Shown in pieces: positions 9,627 through 17,509 of a DNA stretch of 22,021 bases. Made by a program: the position numbers and the translations under genes. The stretch covers positions 800,784 to 822,804 of the forward strand of contig BJOX01000083.1 of the NCBI GenBank assembly GCA_009731375.1. Direction: 5' to 3'. The notes beneath the pieces were generated by a model. The model searched no databases. It saw only the letters and a list, made by a program, of their open reading frames with translations, and was not told where the DNA came from. Position 1 is the stretch's first letter, and each line of letters begins with the position of its first letter. The stretch is from Paulinella micropora (lineage: Eukaryota > Cercozoa > Imbricatea > Euglyphida).

Positions 9627-9729
9627 GATAGATATAGATATGGATAGATAGATAGATAGGTAGGTAGGCAGGTAGGTAGATAGATAGATAGATCGATAGA
9701 TTGATAGATCTATCGATCGATAGATGATG

Positions 9730-9765
<36 letters not shown>
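9627..9765. repeat. (GATA)n with GGTA, GGCA and GATC variants
   Basis: Mixed tetranucleotide repeat with GATCTATCGATCGATAG near 9707-9723. Confidence 0.95.
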
Positions 9766-9769
<4 letters not shown>

Positions 9770-9864
9770 TGTTTGGTCTATCAGCTCTGCATATCCGAAG
9801 ACATAGGCATCCATTCCACCCCCGCCACCAATCGGCGACTGGGTAGCGGGCTGGGAGTGGGCAC

Positions 9865-9867
<3 letters not shown>
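9766..9867 (-). other. Exon-like unique island (IGGGGGMDAYVFGYAEL)
   Basis: On the minus strand, after CCCACTCCCAG| (a good 3' splice site), one frame is open through the island. It reads ...ATQSPIGGGGGMDAYVFGYAEL, followed by IDQTY. The glycine run followed by D-x-Y-V-F-G resembles a Kelch strand (GG....D.YVFGG). The other two frames give no recognisable peptide. No consensus GT donor is visible before the TATC tract, so the exon call is weak. Confidence 0.3.
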
Positions 9868-9958
<91 letters not shown>

Positions 9959-9979
9959 GGATAGATGGATGGATAGATA
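9868..9979. repeat. (GATA)n microsatellite
   Basis: GATA tract adjoining the 3' end of A4. Confidence 0.95.
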
Positions 9980-10523
9980 GATGAGATATCGACTAATATC
10001 AGAAAAAAGGAGCTTCTGATTTCGTCAACAACGGAAGTCTGTGGGTAAGGTATTAACCCGATGCCCAGCTAAGCCGTGATGTTTGCACGGAAGGGACTGA
10101 TACAGGCGATACCAAATCTCCCTAGTACCAGGCGGGGCCAGGACTCGTTCCATAAGCGCCCCTTGCAGAACGAGCTCCCACCTCCATTACAGAGGACCCA
10201 GTAAGCAGATGGAGTTTCGAGACTGTTCGACAGTCTAGTATAAACCGACAGAGCACTGTGGGTTTTATTCCGGGCTCAACAAGCGAGAAAGGGCACCCTG
10301 AGGGAACAGGATTGTGCTTCCCGTCGCTATTTCGGCATGTGACTTATAGGCGTATGGCTAGGCACACATAAGGCACCCCACCACGGGCCCAGCACACCCA
10401 CACCATCCCCTAATTCTCTGTCTGTCGACAGATGGCACCCATTTCAAAAAACCAAGCCCAAGGGAGGGTCAGTGACACCTCAAGTGGCCTTGGTTCACTC
10501 CGTGGAGTAAGTGATGAGATCAA
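9980..10523 (-). mobile_element. Family A element, full-length copy A4
   Basis: Full-length. With A5 and A8 it shares two linked differences from A1/A2: CCAAATCTCCC instead of CCAAAGCTCCC, and CCAGGACTCG instead of CCAGGGCTCG. This marks a subfamily. It is joined directly to A5 through CT. Confidence 0.75.
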
Positions 10524-10525
10524 CT

Positions 10526-10819
10526 GATGAGATATCGACTAATGTCAGAAAAAAGGAGCTTCTGATTTCGTCAACAAAGGAAGCCTGTGGGTAAGGTATT
10601 AACCCGATGCCCAGCTAAGCCGTGATGTTTGCACGGAAGGGACTGATACAGGCGATACCAAATCTCCCTAGTACCAGGCGGGGCCAGGACTCGTTCCATA
10701 AGCGCCCCTTGCAGAACGAGCTCCCACCTCCATTACAGAGCACTGTGGGTTTTATTCCGGGCTCAACAAGCGAGAAAGGGCACCCTGAGGGAACAGGATT
10801 GTGCTTCCCGTCGCTATTT
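10526..10819 (-). mobile_element. Family A element, copy A5 with internal deletion
   Basis: Same subfamily as A4. The segment between the two ACAGAG words (59 bp in A4) is missing, leaving a single ACAGAG at 10734-10739. The copy ends in CGTCGCTATTT and runs into AGATAGATAGATGAGATCGC, the start of B3. On the minus strand it is therefore also 5'-truncated. Confidence 0.75.
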
Positions 10820-10828
10820 AGATAGATA

Positions 10829-11135
10829 GATGAGATCGCAAAGGAATGTAGTCCTTGCAAAGGAACGCAGTTTCACATCAAACAGTAATTTGTGTACTGT
10901 GCATGTGTCCGGGATGGGAATGTAGACTGTGTTCTGGAAAAAAGAAGAGGAGGACGTTGAAGAAAAAAGGCAATCTAGGAATGGAGAGTGGGGAGGATAA
11001 GGAAGAAGGGAAAGAAAAGGAAGCCGTTAGTCCAAGTGTTTTGAGCACCGTAAGCTTGCGCAAGCTACAATGATGACATTGTATAAGGCCTAAACCCCCG
11101 AAGGGACCTAGCCCGGGCTATGCAACACTGGACGG
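10829..11135 (-). mobile_element. Family B element, copy B3: 3' UTR and terminus
   Basis: Starts GATGAGATCGCAAAGG (it lacks the GT seen in the other copies) and runs through the purine-rich block and two palindromes, AGCTTGCGCAAGCT (11053-11066) and TAGCCCGGGCTA (11109-11120). It is continuous with the endonuclease remnant at 11136-11577. On the minus strand B is therefore the 3' untranslated part of that element. B1, B2 and B4 are shorter versions of the same 3' region. Confidence 0.7.
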
Positions 11136-11577
11136 CTATGACGGAATGCAGTCACCGATACGGACTAGAGGAAGATTAGTCCAATTTTTGACTGCACAGG
11201 AGCGATAAATCGCAAAAGAGCAACGAGCTACGCAGGACGATAGCTTGAAGCAAAGGGATTTGGATTGGGGAACGATACCATGCCGCGAGCCCCGCATTCG
11301 ATTGGTCGAAGGTGGCAGGTCCATCCGTTGTCCTCGATTTGAGATTTGAGCACATTGTATCGGCTGGTCTTGTAGGCTCGTGTGTCAAGGATGTTTTCCT
11401 CGACCGGGCACGTGAGTTCAATCAGTATACACTTCTTGGTAGACAATGACCAGACAACAATATCGGGGCGGAGGTCAGTGACACACATGTGGACAGGAAA
11501 GGCTTGCTCAGAACCGGTGTATTGGGTTTGGAGCTGCCAATCGCTTGCGGTGTCGAGCAGAGATGGACGATGGAATG
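11136..11577 (-). pseudogene. LINE-type retrotransposon C-terminus with restriction-like endonuclease domain (broken)
   Basis: One minus-strand frame is open from 11577 to a stop at 11228. It reads ...DWQLQTQYTGSEQAFP, then VTDLRPDIVVWS, ILIELTCPVEENI, NGWTCHLRPIECGARG. RPD-I (Asp codon 11462-11464) followed about 20 residues later by (I/V)ELT (Glu codon 11417-11419) is the PD...E pattern of the PD-(D/E)XK-like C-terminal domain in many animal and protist retrotransposon ORFs. Such a domain nicks DNA to prime reverse transcription. After GARG this frame soon stops. What looks like the continuation (SSCVARCSFAIYRS...NWTNLPLV) is in another frame that ends at 11136, so there is a frameshift or small deletion. 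The N-terminal part, including the reverse transcriptase, is absent: the sequence breaks into GATA at 11578. It is dead as it stands. The ExT in place of ExK and the exact LINE clade are unresolved. Confidence 0.7.
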
Positions 11578-11579
11578 AT

Positions 11580-11646
<67 letters not shown>
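11578..11646. repeat. (GATA)n microsatellite
   Basis: GATA tract lying between the truncated 5' end of the B3 element and the 3' end of A6. Confidence 0.95.
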
Positions 11647-11649
<3 letters not shown>

Positions 11650-12005
11650 GAGATATCGACTAATGTCAGAAAAAAGGAGCTTCTGATTTCGTCAACCAAG
11701 GAAGTCTGTGGGTAAAGTATTAACCCGATGCCCAGCTAAGCCGTGATGTTTGCACGGAAGGGACTGATACAGGCGATACCAAAGCTCCCTAGTACCAGGC
11801 GGGGCCAGGGCTCGTTCCATAAGCGCCCCTTGCAGAACGAGCTCCCACCTCCATTACAGAGGACCCAGTAAGCAGATGGAGTTTCGAGACTGTTCGACAG
11901 TCTAGTATAAACCAACAGAGCACTGTGGATTTTATTCCGGGCTCAACAAGCGAGAAAGGGCACCCTGAGGGAACAGGATTGTGCTTCCCGTCGCTATTTC
12001 GGCAT
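11647..12005 (-). mobile_element. Family A element, truncated copy A6
   Basis: Starts GATGAGATATCG after GATA and matches A1 until CTATTTCGGCAT, then AAGATAGATA. The breakpoint GGCAT|AAGATAG is the same as in the A fragment ending at 12421. Confidence 0.75.
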
Positions 12006-12015
12006 AAGATAGATA

Positions 12016-12347
12016 GATGAGATGTCGCAAAGGAATGTAGTCCTTGCAAAGGAACGCAGTTTCACATCAAACAATAATTTGTGTACTGTGCATGTGTCCG
12101 GGATGGGAATCACGGGTAGACTGTGTTCTGGAAAAAGAAGAGGAGGAAGGACGTTGAAGAAAAAGGCAATCTAGGAATGGAGAGTGGGAGGATAAGGAAG
12201 AAGAGAAAGAAAAGGAAGCCGTTAGTCCAAGTGTTTTGAGCACCGTAAGCTTGCGCAAGCTACAATGATGACATTGTATGAGGCCTAAACCCCCGCAGGG
12301 ACCTAGCCCGGGCTATGCAACACTGGACGGCTATGATGGAATGCAGT
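12016..12347 (-). mobile_element. Family B retroelement fragment, copy B4
   Basis: Starts GATGAGATGTCGCAAAGG after a short GATA run and matches B3 up to GGAATGCAGT. This includes both palindromes (12248-12261 and 12304-12315). It then switches directly into family A sequence. Confidence 0.75.
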
Positions 12348-12421
12348 TTATTTCGGGCTCAACAAGCGAGAAAGGGCACCCGGAGGGAACAGGATTGTGC
12401 TTCCCGTCGCTATTTCGGCAT
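12346..12421 (-). mobile_element. Family A fragment fused to B4
   Basis: TTTATTTCGGGCTCAACAAG to TCGCTATTTCGGCAT matches the middle of family A. In minus-strand order, A-derived sequence runs straight into the B 3' region with no microsatellite between, so it is a chimeric insertion. Confidence 0.7.
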
Positions 12422-12488
<67 letters not shown>

Positions 12489-12555
12489 CGTAACTGCACT
12501 CAATCTGCCCCGTAGATATATAGATGGATAGATAGGTAGGTAGGAAGGTAGACAG

Positions 12556-12586
<31 letters not shown>

Positions 12587-12601
12587 GATAGATAGATAGA
12601 T

Positions 12602-12646
<45 letters not shown>

Positions 12647-12687
12647 CAGATAGATAGATAGATAGATAGATGGATGGAAAGGTGGAC

Positions 12688-12744
<57 letters not shown>

Positions 12745-12786
12745 AATATATATAAATATAAATATATATATATATATGTATAGATT

Positions 12787-12824
<38 letters not shown>

Positions 12825-12892
12825 GAGATAGATGGAGAGAGAGAGAGAGAGAGATGGAGAGAGAGAGAGAGAGAGAGAAAGAAAGAGAGAGG
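12422..12892. repeat. (GATA)n, (TA)n and (AG)n tracts with a 25-bp island
   Basis: GATA repeats with TATAAATATA near 12747-12780 and (AG)n at 12833-12890. A small island at 12487-12513 (GCGTAACTGCACTCAATCTG) reads RGRLSAVTL or TGQIECSYA on the minus strand. Nothing is recognised in it. Confidence 0.9.
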
Positions 12893-13115
12893 ACCAACAC
12901 ATATAGTTTCTCATCGTTCATGGGCACTTCTTGTCTTATCCAGCTTGTTCGTTCCTGCTACATAACACACATTAACATACACAACATACACAACATACAC
13001 ACATACATAACATGTAGATTCGCATTGCTCACGGGTCTTGCCTTATCCAACTTGTTCGTTCCTCTTACATAACATACATTAACGTACACAACATACACAA
13101 CATACACAACTGTAG
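12893..13115. repeat. Tandem duplication, unit about 110 bp (TTGTTCGTTCCT)
   Basis: CTTATCCAGCTTGTTCGTTC (12935) and CTTATCCAACTTGTTCGTTC (13042) head two units, each followed by TACATAACA, ACATTAAC and ACAACATACACAACATAC. On the minus strand the shared part reads GTNKLDK in both units, with CTG/TTG for the Leu. No family is recognised. Confidence 0.7.
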
Positions 13116-13330
13116 TTTACGTATGTGTGTATGTATGTATGTATGTATGTCTGTATGCAACTCTCCTACTGCTTTAACACCTCGATACGTATGTATGTAT
13201 GTATGTATGTATGTGTGTATGTATGTATGTATGTATGTGTGTATGTATGTATGTATGTGTGTATGTGTGTATGTATGTATGTATGTATGTATGTATGTAT
13301 GTATGTATATTTGTATGTATATTTATATTT
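13116..13330. repeat. (TATG)n tract with a degenerate FN3-like unit
   Basis: GTAT and GTGT repeats. At 13155-13190 a short island (CAACTCTCCTACTGCTTTAA, CACCTCGATACG) aligns partly with the island at 13335 through CTCGATACG. Confidence 0.85.
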
Positions 13331-13334
13331 ATAC

Positions 13335-13384
13335 CTGCTCGGTCTTCAAAAACTCGATACGCATACTCGTACGTTGCACCTTCA
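13335..13384 (-). other. Fibronectin-III-like microexon, EGATYEYAYRVFEDRAG
   Basis: The minus strand reads E-G-A-T-Y-E-Y-A-Y-R-V-F-E-D-R-A-G, which fits the F/G-strand region of an FN3 domain ('G-x-x-Y-x-(F/Y)-R-V-x-A-x-N-x-A-G'). It ends GAGCAG|GTATAA, a good splice donor, and begins TGAAG|GT. Between these sites it is 45 nt and symmetric (phase 1-1), as is common for FN3 exons. Two more copies follow at 13650 and 13751. Confidence 0.4.
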
Positions 13385-13385
13385 C

Positions 13386-13648
13386 ATACATACATACATA
13401 ACATACATACATACATACACACATACATACATACATACATACATACATACATGCATGCATGCATACATACATACATACACATACATACATACATACATAC
13501 ATGCATACATACATACATACATACATACATACATACATACATACATACATACATACATGCATGCATACATACATACATACATACATACATACATACATGC
13601 ATACATACATACATACATACATACATACATACATACATACATACATAC
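13386..13648. repeat. (ACAT)n microsatellite
   Basis: CATA repeat with GCAT variants separating the FN3-like islands. Confidence 0.95.
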
Positions 13649-13649
13649 A

Positions 13650-13693
13650 TCTTCAACAACTCGATACGCATACTTGTACGTTGCACCTTCACA
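13650..13693 (-). other. FN3-like island, [14 protein letters not shown] (copy 2)
   Basis: The same frame as 13335-13384 with E to K and F to V changes. It ends GAAGAT|GTATGT, where the adjoining (TATG)n supplies a GTATGT donor-like sequence. The DRAG tail is missing. Confidence 0.35.
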
Positions 13694-13750
13694 TACATAC
13701 ATACATACATACATTCATTCATTCATACATACATACATACATACATACAT
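13694..13750. repeat. (ACAT)n with ATTC variants
   Basis: CATA repeat with three CATT units near 13713-13724. Confidence 0.95.
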
Positions 13751-13797
13751 CTTCAACAACTCGATACGCATACTTGTATGTTGGACCTACACATAAC
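13751..13797 (-). other. FN3-like island, [14 protein letters not shown] (copy 3)
   Basis: The same as copy 2 except for EGA to VGP at the upstream end. Copies 2 and 3 are about 100 bp apart and are a recent tandem duplication that includes the CATA spacer. Confidence 0.35.
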
Positions 13798-13822
13798 AGA
13801 TAGATAGATAGATCGATCGATC

Positions 13823-13861
<39 letters not shown>

Positions 13862-13906
13862 GGATAGACGGATAGATGGATAGATGGATGGATAGATGGA
13901 TAGATG

Positions 13907-13951
<45 letters not shown>

Positions 13952-14002
13952 GTAGGTAGGTAGGTAGGTAGATAGATAGATAGATAGTAGATAGATAGAT
14001 AA

Positions 14003-14056
<54 letters not shown>

Positions 14057-14179
14057 GGATGGATAGATAGATAGATAGATAGATGGATAGATAGATGGAT
14101 GGATAGATAGATAGATGGATGGATAGATAGATATATAGATGGATGGATGGATGGATGGATGGATGGATGGATACATGTT

Positions 14180-14251
<72 letters not shown>

Positions 14252-14319
14252 AAGGGAGATAGATAGGTAGGTAGGTAAGTAGGTAGGTAGGTAGGTAGAT
14301 AGGTAGGTAGGTAGGTAGG

Positions 14320-14367
<48 letters not shown>

Positions 14368-14461
14368 CAGATAGATAGATATAGATAGATAGGTATGTAG
14401 ATAGGTAGATAGGTAGATAGGTAGATAGGTAGATAGGTAGATAGATAGGTAGGTAGGTAGG

Positions 14462-14510
<49 letters not shown>

Positions 14511-14527
14511 TATATAGATAGTTGCAT
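13798..14527. repeat. (GATA)n, (GGAT)n, (GGTA)n mixed tract
   Basis: 730 bases of GATA with blocks of GATC (13812-13826), GGAT (13860-13910, 14054-14172) and GGTA (13950-13970, 14265-14320, 14385-14465). No gene. IYPS/IYLS frames are repeat translation. Confidence 0.95.
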
Positions 14528-14529
14528 AC

Positions 14530-14598
14530 CTGCACGTCGATTTCTAATGTCTTCTTGTCCATGATTGTCCGTAGCGTCGCCTTGCGCTTGCCTGACAT
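14530..14598 (-). CDS. Candidate coding exon ending in a consensus splice donor (MSGKRKATLRTIM...)
   Basis: The minus strand has ATG TCA GGC AAG at 14598 and is open for 23 codons. It begins MSGKRKATLRTIMDKKTLE and ends IDVQ, followed by CAG|GTATGC, a near-ideal 5' splice site in phase 0. The peptide is basic then acidic, with no recognised domain. Codons look ordinary and the segment is not repeated in the window. Against it: an out-of-frame ATG lies ten bases upstream, the flanks are pure TTATG and GATA repeats, and no partner exon can be assigned. It could be a first exon, or part of an internal exon whose acceptor is hidden in the repeat. Confidence 0.35.
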
Positions 14599-14602
14599 GT
14601 CG

Positions 14603-14844
14603 CATCATGTTATATTATGTTGTGTTATCTTTGTTATGTTATCTTATGTTATGCTATGTTACGTTATGTTTTGTTATGTTATGTTATGTTATGTTATGTT
14701 ATGTTATGTTACGTTATCTTATGTCATGTGTTATCTTATGTTATGTTATGTTATGCTATGTCAGGTCAGGTTATATTATATTATGTTATGTTATGTTATG
14801 TAATGTAATGTAATGTCATGTAATGTCATGTAATGTCCTGTTAT
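14603..14844. repeat. (TTATG)n pentanucleotide satellite
   Basis: ATGTT pentamers with TTACG, TTATC and GTAAT variants, and an AGGTCAGGTTATATTAT interruption near 14764-14780. Confidence 0.95.
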
Positions 14845-15011
14845 GTTATGCTAAGTTATGCTATGTTGTGTGTGATGTTATAATATTCTATATTGCACCA
14901 CATCGTATCATACCATAACCAAAACTCGGCAATGGCTATGGTATGATATGATATGGTACAATACAGTATATTATAACATGACACACAACATAGCATAACT
15001 TAGCATATAAC
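14845..15011. repeat. Long inverted repeat (arms about 77 bp, loop 13)
   Basis: The left arm 14845-14920 (GTTATGCTAAGTTATGCTAT...CATACCATAACC) pairs with 14934-15011 (GGCTATGGTATG...TTAGCATATAAC). By eye there are seven mismatches and one 2-nt indel. The loop is AAAACTCGGCAAT. The arms are not simple repeats over most of their length, so chance pairing of microsatellites does not explain them. It may be a MITE-like or foldback element, or a palindromic duplication. Confidence 0.85.
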
Positions 15012-15232
15012 ATAACTTGACATGACTTCGCACCCAGAGACGCTACGAATCTTCTTATGTCATGTTATCTTACATTGTATTGTATTACATAATATATATA
15101 TATTACATCATAGAAGCCCGTGACTGTCAGTCTGCAAAATTTGGCACCCAGCGATGTTATGCTATGTTTATGTTATGTATTACGTTCGTATTGTGTTGTA
15201 TTGTACTGTCTTGCATTATGTTATGATCAGTA
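15012..15232. repeat. Degenerate TTATG-like sequence with two unit F islands
   Basis: Diverged ATGTT-type sequence. Islands near 15026-15050 (GCACCCAGAGACGCTACGAA) and 15111-15165 (AATTTGGCACCCAGCGATGT) read on the minus strand as FVASLGAKSC and TSLGAKFCRLTV. They are related to LGAKFADL at 16205-16276. Confidence 0.6.
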
Positions 15233-15551
<319 letters not shown>

Positions 15552-15554
<3 letters not shown>

Positions 15555-15951
15555 GAGATATCGACTAATGTCAGAAAAAAGGAGCTTCTGATTTCGTCAA
15601 CCAAGGAGGTCTGTGGGTAAAGTATTAACCCGATGCCCAGCTAAGCCGTGATGTCTGCACGAAAGGGACTGATACAGGCGATACCAAATCTCCCTAGTAC
15701 AGGCGGGGCCAGGACTCGTTCCATAAGCGCCCCTTGCAGAACGAGCTCCCACCTCCATTACAGAGGACCCAGTAAGCAGATGGAGTTTCGAGACTGTTCG
15801 ACAGTCTAGTATAAACCAACAGAGAACTGTGGGTTTTATTCCGGGCTCAACAAGCGAGAAAGGGCACCCTGAGGGAACAGGATTGTGCTTCCCGTCGCTA
15901 TTTCGGCATGTGACTCATAGGCGTATGGCTAGGCACACATAAGGCACCCCA
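15552..15951 (-). mobile_element. Family A element, copy A8 (cut by a gap)
   Basis: Starts GATGAGATATCG after GATA and carries the AATCTCC / AGGACTCG subfamily changes. It is interrupted by a 10-N gap at 15952. Confidence 0.75.
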
Positions 15952-15961
15952 NNNNNNNNNN
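15952..15961. other. Assembly gap, 10 N
   Basis: Ten Ns between A8 and a GATA tract. The join is a scaffolding estimate. Confidence 1.
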
Positions 15962-16200
<239 letters not shown>

Positions 16201-16273
16201 ATCACACAAATCTGTATCTGCAGATCGGCAAATTTGGCGCCAAGCGTCGCAGCGTCACGACCACTCCCTTCCT

Positions 16274-16276
<3 letters not shown>
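16201..16276 (-). other. Exon-like unit [20 protein letters not shown]
   Basis: On the minus strand, after TATATATCAG|, the frame reads [21 protein letters not shown] second copy at 17047-17088 reads QAGSGRDTETLGG after CTATCAG|. Partial relatives are at 15026, 15111, 20385 (QSGRDAKG) and about 20757 (CRFVDL). Family not recognised. Confidence 0.35.
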
Positions 16277-16306
<30 letters not shown>

Positions 16307-16321
16307 GTATATATATATATG

Positions 16322-16397
<76 letters not shown>

Positions 16398-16402
16398 GAG
16401 AG

Positions 16403-16449
<47 letters not shown>

Positions 16450-16453
16450 GAGA
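16277..16453. repeat. (TA)n/(TATG)n then (AG)n tract
   Basis: TATATATG repeats to 16352, then AG dinucleotides with a few GCGA interruptions up to the gap. Confidence 0.95.
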
Positions 16454-16550
16454 NNNNNNNNNNNNNNNNNNNNNNNNNNNNNNNNNNNNNNNNNNNNNNN
16501 NNNNNNNNNNNNNNNNNNNNNNNNNNNNNNNNNNNNNNNNNNNNNNNNNN
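16454..16550. other. Assembly gap, 97 N
   Basis: Unsequenced. By analogy the 3' end of the next A copy probably lies in it. Confidence 1.
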
Positions 16551-16809
16551 TAAAGTATTAACCCGATGCCCAGCTAAGCCGTGATGTTTGCACGGAAGGG
16601 ACTGATACAGGCGATACCAAAGCTCCCTAGTACCAGGCGGGGCCAGGGCTCGTTCCATAAGCGCCCCTTGCAGAACGAGCTCCCACCTCCATTACAGTGG
16701 GGTGCCTTATATGTGCCTAGCCATACGCCTATAAGTCACATGCCGAAATAGCGACGGGAAGCACAATCCTGTTCCCTCAGGGTGCCCTTTCTCGCTTGTT
16801 GAGCCAATA
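16551..16809. mobile_element. Family A fragments A9, direct then inverted
   Basis: 16551-16697 matches A1 3223-3367 in the usual orientation, up to CCTCCATTACAG. 16698-16809 is family A in the opposite orientation (TGGGGTGCCTTATATGTGCC to GTTGAGCC). The inverted piece is the only family A sequence in that orientation and runs into a 10-N gap, so misassembly is possible. Confidence 0.7.
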
Positions 16810-16819
16810 NNNNNNNNNN
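16810..16819. other. Assembly gap, 10 N
   Basis: Ten Ns between an inverted and a direct family A fragment. Confidence 1.
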
Positions 16820-16994
16820 ACCAGGATTGTCCTTCCCGTCGCTATTTCGGCATGTGACTTATAGGAGTATGGCTAGGCACACATAAGGCACCCCACCACG
16901 GGCCCAGCACACCCACACCATCCCCTAATTCTCTGTCTGTCGACAGATGGCACCCATTTCAAAAAAATCAAGCCCAAGAGAGGGTCAGTGACAC
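16820..16994 (-). mobile_element. Family A fragment A10
   Basis: CAGGATTGTCCTTCCCGTCG to AGGGTCAGTGACAC matches the far half of A1. Both ends are at 10-N gaps. Confidence 0.75.
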
Positions 16995-17004
16995 NNNNNN
17001 NNNN
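16995..17004. other. Assembly gap, 10 N
   Basis: Ten Ns between A10 and a GATA tract. Confidence 1.
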
Positions 17005-17013
17005 GATAGATAG

Positions 17014-17044
<31 letters not shown>

Positions 17045-17124
17045 GATGTTCCACCCAGCGTTTCGGTGTCACGTCCACTCCCTGCCTGATAGATAGATAG
17101 ATAGAGAGATAGAGATATATATAC

Positions 17125-17159
<35 letters not shown>

Positions 17160-17160
17160 C
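17005..17160. repeat. GATA, TA and AG tracts with unit F copy 2
   Basis: GATA at 17005-17046. The exon-like island 17047-17088 reads QAGSGRDTETLGG on the minus strand behind CTATCAG|. Then GATA, TATATA and AG runs. Confidence 0.7.
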
Positions 17161-17235
17161 CTGCATGCGAGCCACCAGCGCTGTCGATTCCTATGTATGT
17201 ATGTACATTATGTATGTATGTATGTATGTATGTAT
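17161..17235. repeat. Short unique island and (TATG)n
   Basis: CTGCATGCGAGCCACCAGCG at 17160-17190 reads ESTALVARMQ on the minus strand. Nothing is recognised. A (TATG)n tract follows. Confidence 0.6.
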
Positions 17236-17266
17236 CAACCTTCTCCAGATGGGCGATGTCATCTCT
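17236..17266 (-). other. Coiled-coil microexon-like unit D1 (DDIAHLEK)
   Basis: The minus strand reads R-D-D-I-A-H-L-E-K, then AAG|GTTGAT. It is the most remote and shortest member of the series that continues at 17711. Confidence 0.35.
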
Positions 17267-17275
17267 TTCTTTCTT

Positions 17276-17341
<66 letters not shown>

Positions 17342-17342
17342 C

Positions 17343-17397
<55 letters not shown>

Positions 17398-17469
17398 AAC
17401 CTACCTATCTATCTATCGATCGATCGATCTATCGATCGATCTATCGACCTACCTACCTACCTACCTACC

Positions 17470-17509
<40 letters not shown>

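Noticed and set aside
10622-11073. Frames in family A and B DNA ([13 protein letters not shown]..., MQRNAVSHQ...KKKRRTLKKKGN)
   Set aside because: They read the opposite strand to the inferred element or its 3' UTR. They are short, cross the A5/B3 boundary region, and have no domain.
12854-13072. Frame with RERERE and [11 protein letters not shown]
   Set aside because: The first part is an AG repeat and the second is the tandem duplication at 12893-13115 read on the less plausible strand.
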